Source: an uncultured Candidatus Saccharibacteria bacterium
Lineage (GTDB): Bacteria; Patescibacteriota; Saccharimonadia; Saccharimonadales; UBA4665
Reading direction: 5' to 3'
NCBI GenBank assembly: GCA_903891235.1
Contig: CAITDW010000010.1
Coordinates: 1-12,490, forward strand
DNA: 12,490 bases
Made by a program: the position numbers and the translations under genes. The notes under the pieces are model-generated. The model saw only the letters and a list, made by a program, of their open reading frames with translations. It did not search any database and was not told the DNA's origin. Below are positions 6,658-12,490 of the stretch, in pieces. Positions within the stretch are counted from its first letter, which is position 1; each line of letters begins with the position of its first letter.

Positions 6658-7292
6658 CAGTCTCCAGTTTTTTGACTGCCTAATTGATAATCACCGAAGC
6701 TTACTCGATGAAGTTTTATGACTTTATAGTCCAGAAAATCGAAGGTCCTACGTATTTGCCGATTTCGGCCTTCACTCATACTGACTTGCCATTTATCGTT
6801 GCCGCCAAGTAGTTTTAATCTACTATATCCGTCTTCCAGAAAAACTCCTTCTTCAATCTTTTTTTTATCTTCATCATCTAGAATTTTGTTTAATTTTACA
6901 TTATAGACTTTCAGCTTATTGTTGGATGGATGACTAAGTTTTTGATTTAGATGCCCATCATTAGTCATGAGTAGTAATCCTGTAGAGTTCCTGTCCAGTC
7001 TTCCAATTGGTTTTAGGTTATGTAAACTTTCGGGTATAAGATCATAAACCGTTTTACTGCCCTGCCCATCACGGCTAACTACGTAACCATATGGCTTATT
7101 AAGTTGAATCGTCTGAATCTTAATTTGACTTGATAGAAGTTTTCCATCAAGTTCAACTTTATCTGACTCTTCTATAGTTTGACCTAAGGATGGTAATTTT
7201 GAGTTCACTAAAACTCGACCTTCAGAAATTGCCTTATCTGAATTACGTCTAGAAAGATCAGTGACTTTTGCTAAAAACTGATTTAAGCGCAT
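6645..7292 (-). CDS. RsuA/RluB-family rRNA pseudouridine synthase
   Basis: 215-aa enzyme that isomerises a uridine of ribosomal RNA. An N-terminal S4 RNA-binding domain (about 1-50, MRLNQFLAK ... SRRNSDKAISEGRVLVN) is followed by the catalytic domain. The latter has LNKPYGYVVS (64-73), the catalytic motif GRLDRNSTGLLLMTNDG with nucleophile Asp100, and EGRNRQIRR (174-182). The S4 plus GRLDxxSxGLL arrangement belongs to the RsuA/RluB/RluE/RluF group. S4 presence and length fit RluB or RsuA, but target position (23S or 16S) cannot be read from the sequence, so no gene symbol is given. It starts 16 bp after the response regulator stop and ends 20 bp before der, so it is surely co-transcribed with them. 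Confidence 0.93.
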   Translation of the reverse strand: MRLNQFLAKVTDLSRRNSDKAISEGRVLVNSKLPSLGQTIEESDKVELDGKLLSSQIKIQTIQLNKPYGYVVSRDGQGSKTVYDLIPESLHNLKPIGRLDRNSTGLLLMTNDGHLNQKLSHPSNNKLKVYNVKLNKILDDEDKKKIEEGVFLEDGYSRLKLLGGNDKWQVSMSEGRNRQIRRTFDFLDYKVIKLHRVSFGDYQLGSQKTGDWIFV

Positions 7293-7308
7293 TAATTAAA
7301 ATCTAATT

Positions 7309-7833
7309 CTACAAGTTGTTTTGAGGAGGTTGAAAGTTGTTTGGTTGTTCGGTTTCAGGTGGTTGTTGATCATTGATTTGGTTCTCTTTATCTTCCTCGG
7401 TAGGTTGAGTTGGTGCTTCTTGGCTTTCGGTTTTTTCTTCGCTAGGTTTGCTAACGCTGTGACCGTCTTTAGCTAAAATTGTTCTAACTGATCTTGCCAT
7501 GTCTTCAAGTGTTACTTGAGATTTTACTAGGTATAAATCAGCTCCTAATTTTTCAGCCTTAGCTTTGTCTTCTGCTTGAGATAGTGCTGTCATCATAATG
7601 ACTCTAGTATCTTTAATGCCCTCAGTACTTCTTAATATGTCCAACATTTCAAAACCACTTACTTTAGGCATCATAACATCGCAGATAATTAGATCTGGTC
7701 GTTCCTTTACAGCCAATGCCAACCCTTCTTCGCCGTCTCTTGCGGAAACTAACTGATAACCTTCAGCACTAAGCCTTGCTTGATAAATTTCTCGAAGGTT
7801 GTTGTCATCTTCGACTAACATTACTTTTGCCAT
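7309..7833 (-). CDS. Stand-alone response regulator receiver protein
   Basis: 174-aa CheY-like receiver. Phosphorylation-site residues are visible: Asp9/Asp10 in VEDD, phosphoacceptor Asp52 in IICDVMMPK, Thr82 and Lys104 (LVKS). There is no DNA-binding or enzymatic output domain. Instead, residues about 122-174 are a low-complexity, probably disordered tail rich in Glu, Gln, Pro and Asn. It probably works by protein-protein contact, or its tail docks a partner. It is the first gene of the operon leading to pseudouridine synthase, der and pth. The membrane histidine kinase at 8591-9784 is the obvious candidate partner. AAGGA lies 11 bases before the ATG, one of the few recognisable ribosome binding sites here. 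Confidence 0.92.
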   Translation of the reverse strand: MAKVMLVEDDNNLREIYQARLSAEGYQLVSARDGEEGLALAVKERPDLIICDVMMPKVSGFEMLDILRSTEGIKDTRVIMMTALSQAEDKAKAEKLGADLYLVKSQVTLEDMARSVRTILAKDGHSVSKPSEEKTESQEAPTQPTEEDKENQINDQQPPETEQPNNFQPPQNNL

Positions 7834-7879
7834 AGTGGTTTGATTCCTTTCGTTTTGAACGCTTTGTCTTTATATCGCT

Positions 7880-7888
7880 ATTGTAACA
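7880..7888 (-). promoter_or_regulatory. Extended -10 promoter of the response-regulator operon
   Basis: On the minus strand, TG-T-TACAAT forms an extended -10 element (hexamer at 7880-7885). A poor -35 (TTAAAT) is present 17 bp upstream. The predicted leader is about 40 nt and holds the AAGGA ribosome binding site. Confidence 0.55.
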
Positions 7889-7962
7889 TAAGCAAGTATA
7901 TAATTTAATATTTATCCCAAGGCCATAATACTGATTGACTATAAACAACGAAATAATGTTTT

Positions 7963-7997
7963 TTGCTTAAGTTAAACTGTGTTAGTATTTTTACTAA
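7963..7997 (+). promoter_or_regulatory. Weak promoter overlapped by a palindrome
   Basis: TTGCTT (7963-7968), 17 bp and TATTTT (7986-7991) form a weak promoter for the DUF4234-like gene. A perfect inverted repeat, TTAGTA (7982-7987) and TACTAA (7992-7997) with a TTTT spacer, sits over the -10 element. That is a typical repressor-operator position, though it could also be a chance AT-rich palindrome. Confidence 0.35.
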
Positions 7998-8028
7998 GAT
8001 TAACATTACTTTGAAAGGTAAAAATGAC

Positions 8029-8553
8029 ATGAAGAAAAGAAGTCCAATCGCAGTAGCATTATTAGGTTTTCCAACACTAGGAATTTATTGGTGGTACTGG
8101 CAAGTAAAAACTAAGACTGAAATGAACTCAATGGGTGAAAAAATACCTACAGCATGGTTTTGGCTGATACCATACGCTGGATATATTTACTGGCTATTCC
8201 TTTATTCAAAAGCAGTTAATAATGTAACTAAGGGAAAATCTAGTACAGCTGTAACATTTCTTCTATGCTGGCTTTTAAGTTTTATTGGATTCGCAATTCT
8301 TCAGGATTACTTTAATCAGGTTGGAGATTCAGATTCTTCTCCCAAAGCACCAGATCCAGTTCAGCCAACTGTAGCTGGCCCAGATCAAACAACGCCAGCA
8401 AATCCAGTTGCACCAATCCAAGAAATTACTCCTGGCCCAGATCAAACAACGCCAGCAAATCCAGTTGCACCAATCCAAGAAATTACTCCTGGCCCAGATC
8501 AAACAACGCCTACTAATCAACAGCCTCCTGTTACTCCAAATCCTAATATCTAA
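8029..8553 (+). CDS. DUF4234-like membrane protein with repeat-bearing Pro/Thr/Gln tail
   Basis: 174-aa membrane protein of unknown function. Three hydrophobic segments (about 6-24 with IYWWYW, 42-60 and 73-92) have the look of the DUF4234 family, where a Tyr/Trp-rich first helix is typical. Residues 100-174 form a polar, proline-rich, probably unstructured tail containing two identical 19-residue repeats (GPDQTTPANPVAPIQEITP) and a third partial copy. The start is set at the ATG at 8029, because AAAGG lies 10 bases before it and the first helix begins soon after. The frame is open 22 codons further upstream, but that extension has no ribosome binding site and overlaps the likely promoter. 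It lies between the response regulator and the kinase genes, divergent from the first and convergent with the second. Confidence 0.75.
   Translation: MKKRSPIAVALLGFPTLGIYWWYWQVKTKTEMNSMGEKIPTAWFWLIPYAGYIYWLFLYSKAVNNVTKGKSSTAVTFLLCWLLSFIGFAILQDYFNQVGDSDSSPKAPDPVQPTVAGPDQTTPANPVAPIQEITPGPDQTTPANPVAPIQEITPGPDQTTPTNQQPPVTPNPNI
8377..8510 (+). repeat. 57-bp in-frame tandem repeat, 2.35 copies
   Basis: Two identical 57-bp units (8377-8433 and 8434-8490) are followed by the first 20 bp of a third (8491-8510), after which the match stops. The unit is a multiple of three, so copy-number change adds or removes 19 residues of the tail without breaking the frame. The lack of any difference between copies suggests recent duplication or ongoing slippage. 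Confidence 0.97.
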
Positions 8554-8590
8554 TTCCAATATAGGCTTATTTTAAGAACAATAATATTAG

Positions 8591-9784
8591 CTAGATTTTT
8601 GATCTATTAAATTTTAGATGAATAGTTGTCCCCTTGCCGACTTCACTCTCAATCCAAATTTTTCCATTATTTAGTTCAGTTAAAGATTTGCTAATAAAAA
8701 GCCCAAGTCCTGTACCGCCATTATCTCTAGTTTCTGAATTGTCCAATCTGTAAAATTTCTGAAATAGATGAGGTATATCATTTTGAGATATACCTTTTCC
8801 TGTATCGCTAACGAATATATGAATCGATTCAGCGTCTCCACTGAGTCCTAGTGTAACAGTTCCGCTTTCGGTAAATTTAATTGCATTAGAGGCTAGCTGT
8901 TTAACGATCTCTTGGATTTGTTTAGGGTCAGCATTGATTTTAAAAATTGGTATTATAGCTTTTTCGTTAGGAGTAGATTGATCACTGTTTTTATATATAA
9001 AGTTTAATTTTTTTGCTTCAGCTGTGTTCTTTATATATGGAACCATTTGATTAAAAAGATCATTAAGACTGAAGTTTATTGGCTCTGGTTTCATGAGACC
9101 GTCATCAACCTTTGCGCTAGTTAACAGGTCCTCAAATAGTTTACCTAGTTTGGAGGTTTGTTCAAGAGATTTTTCTATATATGATTTTAGTTTTGAATCT
9201 GTTGCAGTCATTGTTGCAAGAGATAAGAAGCCTTCAATAGTTGCGATTGGAGTCCTCATCTCATGAGAAGCAGTCGAGATAAAATCTGATCTTTCTTGGT
9301 CACGTTTTTTGACACTAGTTATATCCCTAAGGACTATTAGCATCTGCATAGAATTCGTGTCGGTATCTAATTTTGCAATACTAATACTTACAGGCACGGT
9401 TGTATTGGTTTTGTTGCTTATGAGGCTTTGAGAGTTAATTAGGTTCTCGTGACTAGCCAAGACATTTAAGATTGGATTAATATTATCTGGCAATAGTTCA
9501 TTTTTATTATCAACTAGTTTAATAATAGACTTATAGTTGAGATTAAGTGCATCGCTGACTGTCCATCCAGTTAAATCTGATGCTAGTTGGTTCATGATTT
9601 TAATATTGCCCTTAGCATCTAGTAGTATTAAGCCATCGGAAGTTGCGCTAGATAAAAAAACAGACTGGTCATAGATTTCCTTGTCAATAAGATCTTCATT
9701 TTTAGGTTTAAAATATTTATAGCCAACGAAAATACCTCCAGTAATGAAGCTGCCTAGTATAAAAATAATTATTTTCTGTATCAT
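8591..9784 (-). CDS. Membrane-anchored PAS sensor histidine kinase
   Basis: 397-aa sensor kinase. One N-terminal transmembrane helix (about 4-25) is followed by a short Lys-rich stretch, so the sensing part is cytoplasmic. A PAS domain occupies about 38-157 (GLILLDAKGNIKIMNQLASDLTGW). The HisKA dimerisation domain has the phosphorylated His174 in FISTASHEMRTPI. The ATPase domain shows the N box with Asn300 (QLASNAIKF), the G1 box DTGKGIS (327-333), the F box FQKFYRL and the G2 box GGTGLGLF (356-363). All catalytic boxes are intact. With no extracellular domain, it probably senses an internal or membrane signal. The response regulator at 7309-7833 lacks an adjacent kinase and is the likely target, though the two are separated by an oppositely oriented gene. 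Confidence 0.95.
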   Translation of the reverse strand: MIQKIIIFILGSFITGGIFVGYKYFKPKNEDLIDKEIYDQSVFLSSATSDGLILLDAKGNIKIMNQLASDLTGWTVSDALNLNYKSIIKLVDNKNELLPDNINPILNVLASHENLINSQSLISNKTNTTVPVSISIAKLDTDTNSMQMLIVLRDITSVKKRDQERSDFISTASHEMRTPIATIEGFLSLATMTATDSKLKSYIEKSLEQTSKLGKLFEDLLTSAKVDDGLMKPEPINFSLNDLFNQMVPYIKNTAEAKKLNFIYKNSDQSTPNEKAIIPIFKINADPKQIQEIVKQLASNAIKFTESGTVTLGLSGDAESIHIFVSDTGKGISQNDIPHLFQKFYRLDNSETRDNGGTGLGLFISKSLTELNNGKIWIESEVGKGTTIHLKFNRSKI

Positions 9785-9804
9785 GCTAATGGTTTAATGT
9801 TAAT

Positions 9805-9833
9805 ATTATCTGTTTTTATATATTATTTTGCAA
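9805..9833 (-). promoter_or_regulatory. Promoter of the histidine kinase
   Basis: On the minus strand, TTGCAA (9828-9833), 17 bp and GATAAT (9805-9810) form a good sigma70 promoter. The predicted leader is about 14 nt, with no Shine-Dalgarno sequence before the ATG. Confidence 0.6.
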
Positions 9834-9855
9834 TTATATTGTCGATTTATAAATC

Positions 9856-9864
9856 TGTTAAAAT
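9856..9864 (+). promoter_or_regulatory. Extended -10 promoter immediately before the HEXXH protein
   Basis: TG-T-TAAAAT ends at 9864 and the ATG begins at 9872, so transcription should start at or within a base of the start codon. There is no Shine-Dalgarno sequence. The nearest -35-like hexamer (TTGTCG, 9839-9844) has a short 14-bp spacer, so recognition would depend on the extended -10. Confidence 0.5.
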
Positions 9865-9871
9865 TTAGCTT

Positions 9872-10498
9872 ATGGAAATAATAAAGTACCCGAAAAATTT
9901 AGAACATAAAAATTTTGATGATCACTTAACTATATGGAATGATGAGGTTAAAGCTCTCTTGCCCGATGTGCCTGGTGATTTAAAGGTTAAGTTTAATAAC
10001 GAATGGTTGATCCCAGATACTGGAACTGGTGGGTTTGCTTCTTCAAAAGAAAAAATTGAGTTATCGTTTGACGAGAATTTTGAAGATAAAGAAGCTCAAA
10101 TGAAGGATTTAAGAGCATCCTATTTTCATGAGTGCTACCACGTCGTTCAGGGTTTTACTGGTCAGGACTATGATGATCATATGCCAGCTATAGAGAATGC
10201 AATTTTAGAGGGCGCAGCGACTCGTTTTGAGATAACCTATGCCAGTGCAGATCCAGGCTGGTCTAATTATCCAGAAAGAGAAAAAGTTGTTGAATGGGTT
10301 AATTTAGTTAAGGGATTGCCAGTAAATTATGACTGGCAAAAATGGAAATTCTATAATCCTGAAATGAAAGAGAGATGGATAATGTACCGTGCTGGAGTTT
10401 TTGTGGTCGATCAGGCACTCGAGAATTCTAAACTAGACATCATTGATTTAGTTAAAATGTCAGCCAAAGACATACTTGCACTTGCTGAACTGGACTAA
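9872..10498 (+). CDS. Putative cytoplasmic zinc metallopeptidase, DUF2268-like
   Basis: 208-aa protein with an HEXXH zinc motif, HECYH at residues 86-90, preceded by a hydrophobic/aromatic turn (RASYF). Glu113 in ILEGAATRFE lies 23 residues later and is a good candidate third zinc ligand, as in gluzincins. The C-terminal helix region (RAGVFVVDQALENSKLDIIDL) resembles the end of the DUF2268 family of predicted Zn-dependent proteases. No signal peptide or membrane helix is seen, so it should act inside the cell. The substrate is unknown, and similarity outside the active-site region is too weak for a firm family call. It is transcribed divergently from the histidine kinase and is followed by a tRNA gene. 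Confidence 0.7.
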   Translation: MEIIKYPKNLEHKNFDDHLTIWNDEVKALLPDVPGDLKVKFNNEWLIPDTGTGGFASSKEKIELSFDENFEDKEAQMKDLRASYFHECYHVVQGFTGQDYDDHMPAIENAILEGAATRFEITYASADPGWSNYPEREKVVEWVNLVKGLPVNYDWQKWKFYNPEMKERWIMYRAGVFVVDQALENSKLDIIDLVKMSAKDILALAELD

Positions 10499-10517
10499 TG
10501 AAATAAAGGCTTGTATC

Positions 10518-10526
10518 TGTTATAAT
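10518..10526 (+). promoter_or_regulatory. Extended -10 promoter of tRNA-Glu
   Basis: TG-T-TATAAT with a perfect -10 hexamer (10521-10526) ends 12 bp before the tRNA. This leaves a leader of about 6 nt for RNase P to remove. No convincing -35 is seen. Confidence 0.65.
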
Positions 10527-10538
10527 ATGAAAATTAAT

Positions 10539-10615
10539 GGTCCTGTCGTCTAGTGGTTTAGGATATCTGGTTCTCATCCAGAAGATCGCGGGTTCGAATC
10601 CCGCCAGGATCACCA
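10539..10615 (+). tRNA. tRNA-Glu (anticodon CTC)
   Basis: Complete cloverleaf. The 7-bp acceptor stem GGTCCTG / CAGGATC (one G-U) is followed by a D arm with TAGTGGTTTAGGA. The 5-bp anticodon stem TCTGG / CCAGA carries the loop TTCTCAT, giving anticodon CTC, which reads GAG. The T arm is CGGG-TTCGAAT-CCCG. A discriminator A and an encoded CCA end follow. It is a single tRNA gene, not in a cluster. Confidence 0.97.
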
Positions 10616-10717
10616 TAGGTATATTACATTTGAAAAATGCATCTTAGTTTAGCAATAAACTTCAAACTTTGGGTTCTTTTCGCTATCTGTTAATTTCTTC
10701 TTTTCGCTTTATTTCTC

Positions 10718-10726
10718 TGGTATAAT
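10718..10726 (+). promoter_or_regulatory. Extended -10 promoter immediately before the EEP-family gene
   Basis: TG-G-TATAAT has a perfect -10 hexamer at 10721-10726, and the ATG begins at 10733, only 6 bases later. Transcription should therefore start on the A of the start codon. There is no Shine-Dalgarno sequence. The expected -35 position is pyrimidine-rich and not consensus. Confidence 0.65.
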
Positions 10727-10732
10727 AAACAA

Positions 10733-11464
10733 ATGAAATTACTGCAACTCAATATGTGGGGTGGGCGGCTACAACCACAAATCCTTAAACTTGTAACGGA
10801 AGAAAACCCAGACATACTATGTTTGCAAGAAGCTATAGATATTCAAGGTGGCAATACTGCTCTGTTTATTACGGTAGAAGAAATTAAGGCGGCAATAGGA
10901 GCTGACTATGTATTCACTTCACCTGTATTTAGCTTCAACTATATGAGCCGAAAAGCTAACTTTGGCAACTCTATTATTAGCAAATACCCTATTAAAGACA
11001 GTCAAACTATTTTTACGGGCAAGCAATATATTGCTGATTTTGATTTTCTTAATCATGACGCGAATATGCGAAACCTTCAACGCGCTGTTGTAGAGTTACC
11101 CGATAATTCAGAATTACATATTTTAAATCATCACGGACACCATATCCATCAGCATAAAAATGGTGATACTGAGACAATGAGGCAATGTGGAATTATCGCA
11201 GAACAAATCAAGAAACTAAATGGTCGACTAATCTTGGCGGGAGATTTTAATCTTGCACCGCATAGCGAATCATTGGAACAGATCAATAATCTACTAACGA
11301 ACTTGCCTTTAAAAGCTAATCTGAAGACAACACGCACTCAGCTAACCTACAAAAAAGAAGTATGTGATTACATTTTCACAGGGGATCAAATAAAGGTAGA
11401 GTCCTTCGAGGCATTAGACGACATTGTTTCAGACCACAAAGCTCTAATTATGTCCTTTCAATAA
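10733..11464 (+). CDS. Endonuclease/exonuclease/phosphatase (EEP) family protein
   Basis: 243-aa metal-dependent phosphoesterase of the DNase I / exonuclease III / sphingomyelinase fold. Active-site signatures appear in order: Asn7 in QLNMWGG, Glu33 in LCLQE, GNSIISKYPI (78-87), the histidine of the NHHG segment (132-135), Asp171/Asn173 in AGDFN, and Asp234-His235 in SDH near the C-terminus. All catalytic residues of the family are present, so it should be active. There is no signal peptide, which makes a secreted nuclease or toxin unlikely. The substrate (DNA, RNA, nucleotide or phospholipid headgroup) cannot be told. It stands alone with its own promoter and probably a leaderless mRNA, and is convergent with the next gene. 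Confidence 0.9.
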   Translation: MKLLQLNMWGGRLQPQILKLVTEENPDILCLQEAIDIQGGNTALFITVEEIKAAIGADYVFTSPVFSFNYMSRKANFGNSIISKYPIKDSQTIFTGKQYIADFDFLNHDANMRNLQRAVVELPDNSELHILNHHGHHIHQHKNGDTETMRQCGIIAEQIKKLNGRLILAGDFNLAPHSESLEQINNLLTNLPLKANLKTTRTQLTYKKEVCDYIFTGDQIKVESFEALDDIVSDHKALIMSFQ

Positions 11465-11500
11465 GTGATTCTTTTTGATAATTTTATAAATGTTTTCATT

Positions 11501-11550
11501 GCATGTAAACCCTTTCAGGTTAGTGTATTCATGCTTAATATTTTTATCTA
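11501..11550 (+). terminator. Possible terminator between convergent genes
   Basis: GCATG (11501-11505) can pair with CATGC (11530-11534), with an inner AACC (11508-11511) / GGTT (11518-11521) stem. A T-rich run ending in ATTTTTATCT follows. The hairpin is interrupted, so this is only a weak candidate for ending the EEP-family transcript. Confidence 0.35.
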
Positions 11551-11578
11551 CAAAATGGGCTTATTGACTAAAAGTAAA

Positions 11579-12034
11579 TTAGTCTGGTAAATTTGCTATT
11601 CGATAGACCAGACTGGTGAGCTGTTCGATATCATTTTCTGAAACTTTATTCATCCCCATCCGATTAACTATTGGGCTAGAGTTTTTGTTTTGTTCCTCTG
11701 TTTTATCTAAGGAAAGATAGTTATTGATGATTTCTTTATTAACATCTTGCCTACCGTTTGGTGTATTTATGTCGTAGACAGATAAGCATCCTTTAAGATC
11801 GAAGTCTTTAATAGCCACACTATACTTTATTGGTTCGATGGCAGTGAGTGTCGCTAAGCTAATGGCGATTGAACCAAGGACGGAGGTATTCCAACGAACA
11901 CCAACTAGGCCATATTTATTATCCTCTAAAAATACATGTCGAGGAGTGAACATTTCGCCGAGGTTGGAGTTTTTTCTTCTTACTTTGTTTAGCCCATATA
12001 TTAACGGGCTATATTGTTGATGAGAGATTTTCAC
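11579..12034 (-). CDS. Hypothetical protein, unrecognised
   Basis: 151-aa protein that I do not recognise. The start at 12034 is GTG; the next in-frame methionine is residue 28. It is soluble-looking overall, with one moderately hydrophobic segment at about 50-70 (VLGSIAISLATLTAIEPIKY) that could be a buried strand/helix rather than a membrane span. The C-terminal part (about 95-151) is polar and ends in a helix-like SENDIEQLTSLVYRIANL. Support for a real gene comes from frame length, a good promoter right in front, and normal composition. No catalytic motif is seen. The gene is divergent from the DUF5665 gene, with both promoters in an 85-bp gap, and convergent with the EEP-family gene. Confidence 0.65.
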   Translation of the reverse strand: MKISHQQYSPLIYGLNKVRRKNSNLGEMFTPRHVFLEDNKYGLVGVRWNTSVLGSIAISLATLTAIEPIKYSVAIKDFDLKGCLSVYDINTPNGRQDVNKEIINNYLSLDKTEEQNKNSSPIVNRMGMNKVSENDIEQLTSLVYRIANLPD

Positions 12035-12042
12035 TAGATTGT

Positions 12043-12070
12043 ATTATCTATGAATTAATTTATAAATCAA
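12043..12070 (-). promoter_or_regulatory. Promoter of the 151-aa hypothetical gene
   Basis: On the minus strand, TTGATT (12065-12070), 16 bp and GATAAT (12043-12048) lie just before the GTG start at 12034. The 8-base gap puts the transcript start at or next to the start codon, which supports the GTG start and suggests a leaderless mRNA. Confidence 0.5.
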
Positions 12071-12084
12071 ATTTTTTTTATTAT

Positions 12085-12113
12085 TTAGACTTAATTTAAA
12101 CTTATACTACAAT
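12085..12113 (+). promoter_or_regulatory. Promoter of the DUF5665 gene
   Basis: TACAAT (12108-12113) ends 6 bases before the ATG at 12120. A weak -35 (TTAGAC, 12085-12090) lies 17 bp upstream of it. Transcription is predicted to start at the A of the ATG, and no Shine-Dalgarno sequence is present. Confidence 0.5.
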
Positions 12114-12119
12114 TGTCTT

Positions 12120-12377
12120 ATGAGTAGTGAAAAAAAGAAGTCAGATAAATATTACGAAGATCTAGGTAAGTCTTTAGAGACTATTTTGCTCCTTGGCTAC
12201 ACTAAGCCATCCAGGATGCTTCTATTTACTTTTTTGAAAGGTATTGTTTATGGCGTTGGTATTTTTATAGGAGGAACTATAGTCGCAGCTATGGTGATTT
12301 GGATTTTAGATAAGTTTAATAGCACACCTTTGATTGGTCCATTAGTACAGAACATAGTCAATCAGGTGAAACACTAG
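12120..12377 (+). CDS. DUF5665 membrane protein
   Basis: 85-aa protein. A charged N-terminus (MSSEKKKSDKYYEDL) precedes LGKSLETILLLGYTKPSRMLLFTFLKG, the characteristic start of the DUF5665 family. One glycine-rich transmembrane segment follows (about 41-64, ending VIWILDKF), then IGPLVQNIV near the end. Length and layout fit the family, whose function is unknown. The N-terminus probably stays in the cytoplasm because of its lysines. It is divergent from the 151-aa gene and convergent with the truncated gene at the right edge. Confidence 0.8.
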   Translation: MSSEKKKSDKYYEDLGKSLETILLLGYTKPSRMLLFTFLKGIVYGVGIFIGGTIVAAMVIWILDKFNSTPLIGPLVQNIVNQVKH

Positions 12378-12421
12378 TTTATGTTGCATCTCAAGGTGTT
12401 TAAATTAACAAAATAATAAAC

Positions 12422-12490
12422 TTATTTCCCAACTAAATATCCAATAGCAATAATACATTTGTCATTTCCAAGACCTAACTTATTTATCCA
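12422..12490 (-). CDS. C-terminal end of a truncated gene, possibly nitroreductase-like
   Basis: An open minus-strand frame enters from the right edge and stops at a TAA (12422-12424). The 22 visible residues, WINKLGLGNDKCIIAIGYLVGK, resemble the usual end of nitroreductase-family flavoenzymes (a Leu-Gly segment, then a hydrophobic strand ending in IGY). The evidence is short; the gene's existence is more likely than its family. It is convergent with the DUF5665 gene. Confidence 0.45.
   Translation of the reverse strand, partial: WINKLGLGNDKCIIAIGYLVGK

Noticed and set aside
7963..8028. Longer N-terminus (22 extra codons) for the DUF4234-like protein
   Set aside because: The extension has no ribosome binding site and covers the probable promoter, whereas AAAGG lies 10 bases before the ATG at 8029.
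8377..8510. CRISPR-like array
   Set aside because: The copies are directly adjacent 57-bp units with no unique spacers and lie in frame inside a gene.
8329..8559. 76-codon minus-strand open frame with Trp/Arg/Cys-rich repeats
   Set aside because: It is the antisense reading of the tandem repeat; the odd composition is explained by the Pro/Gln/Thr-rich sense frame.
10589..10615. tRNA-Glu 3' end as an integration (att) site
   Set aside because: No second copy of the tRNA 3' sequence and no integrase or phage genes are seen in the window.
12369..12401. AAACAC / GTGTTT inverted repeat as terminator after the DUF5665 gene
   Set aside because: The stem is only 6 bp with a 21-base loop and no T-tract follows.

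Overview
The window comes from a low-GC bacterial chromosome (roughly one-third G+C by eye) and most resembles the Candidate Phyla Radiation, probably a Saccharibacteria (TM7)-like genome. The evidence is a sigma-region-4/HARE-HTH protein, a cysteine-free topoisomerase I with C-terminal Toprim repeats, a DUF5665 protein, and many small membrane or unknown proteins packed among housekeeping genes. The lineage call is inference. Reading frames are intact under the standard bacterial code, and all 14 visible stops are TAA (11) or TAG (3), never TGA.

Left part (1-4150): an AT-rich non-coding stretch, then three minus-strand genes: a sigma-region-4/HARE-HTH transcription protein with its own near-consensus promoter, topA, and a 57-aa two-helix membrane protein that may be co-transcribed with topA.

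Centre-left (4200-4590): no protein gene, but the best sigma70-type promoter in the window (TTGACA, 17 bp, TAAAAT) on the plus strand, followed by about 330 nt rich in stable helices and ending in a 10-bp hairpin just before the convergent pth stop. It looks like an independently transcribed structured RNA, and I could not match it to RNase P RNA, tmRNA or SRP RNA. This is the most interesting item in the window.

Centre (4591-7833): a minus-strand operon transcribed as response regulator, RsuA/RluB-type pseudouridine synthase, der, pth, with gaps of 16, 20 and 33 bp. It joins a signalling protein to ribosome and translation maintenance. Short hairpins span the stop codons of the pseudouridine synthase and der genes.

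Right part (7963-12490): a DUF4234-like membrane protein with a perfectly duplicated 57-bp repeat in its tail; a membrane PAS histidine kinase that may be the partner of the output-less response regulator; a cytoplasmic HEXXH peptidase-like protein; tRNA-Glu(CTC) with encoded CCA; an endonuclease/exonuclease/phosphatase-family protein; an unrecognised 151-aa protein; a DUF5665 membrane protein; and the C-terminal end of a possibly nitroreductase-like gene at the right edge. Several of these genes have a -10 element only 6-8 bp before the start codon and no Shine-Dalgarno sequence, which suggests leaderless mRNAs.
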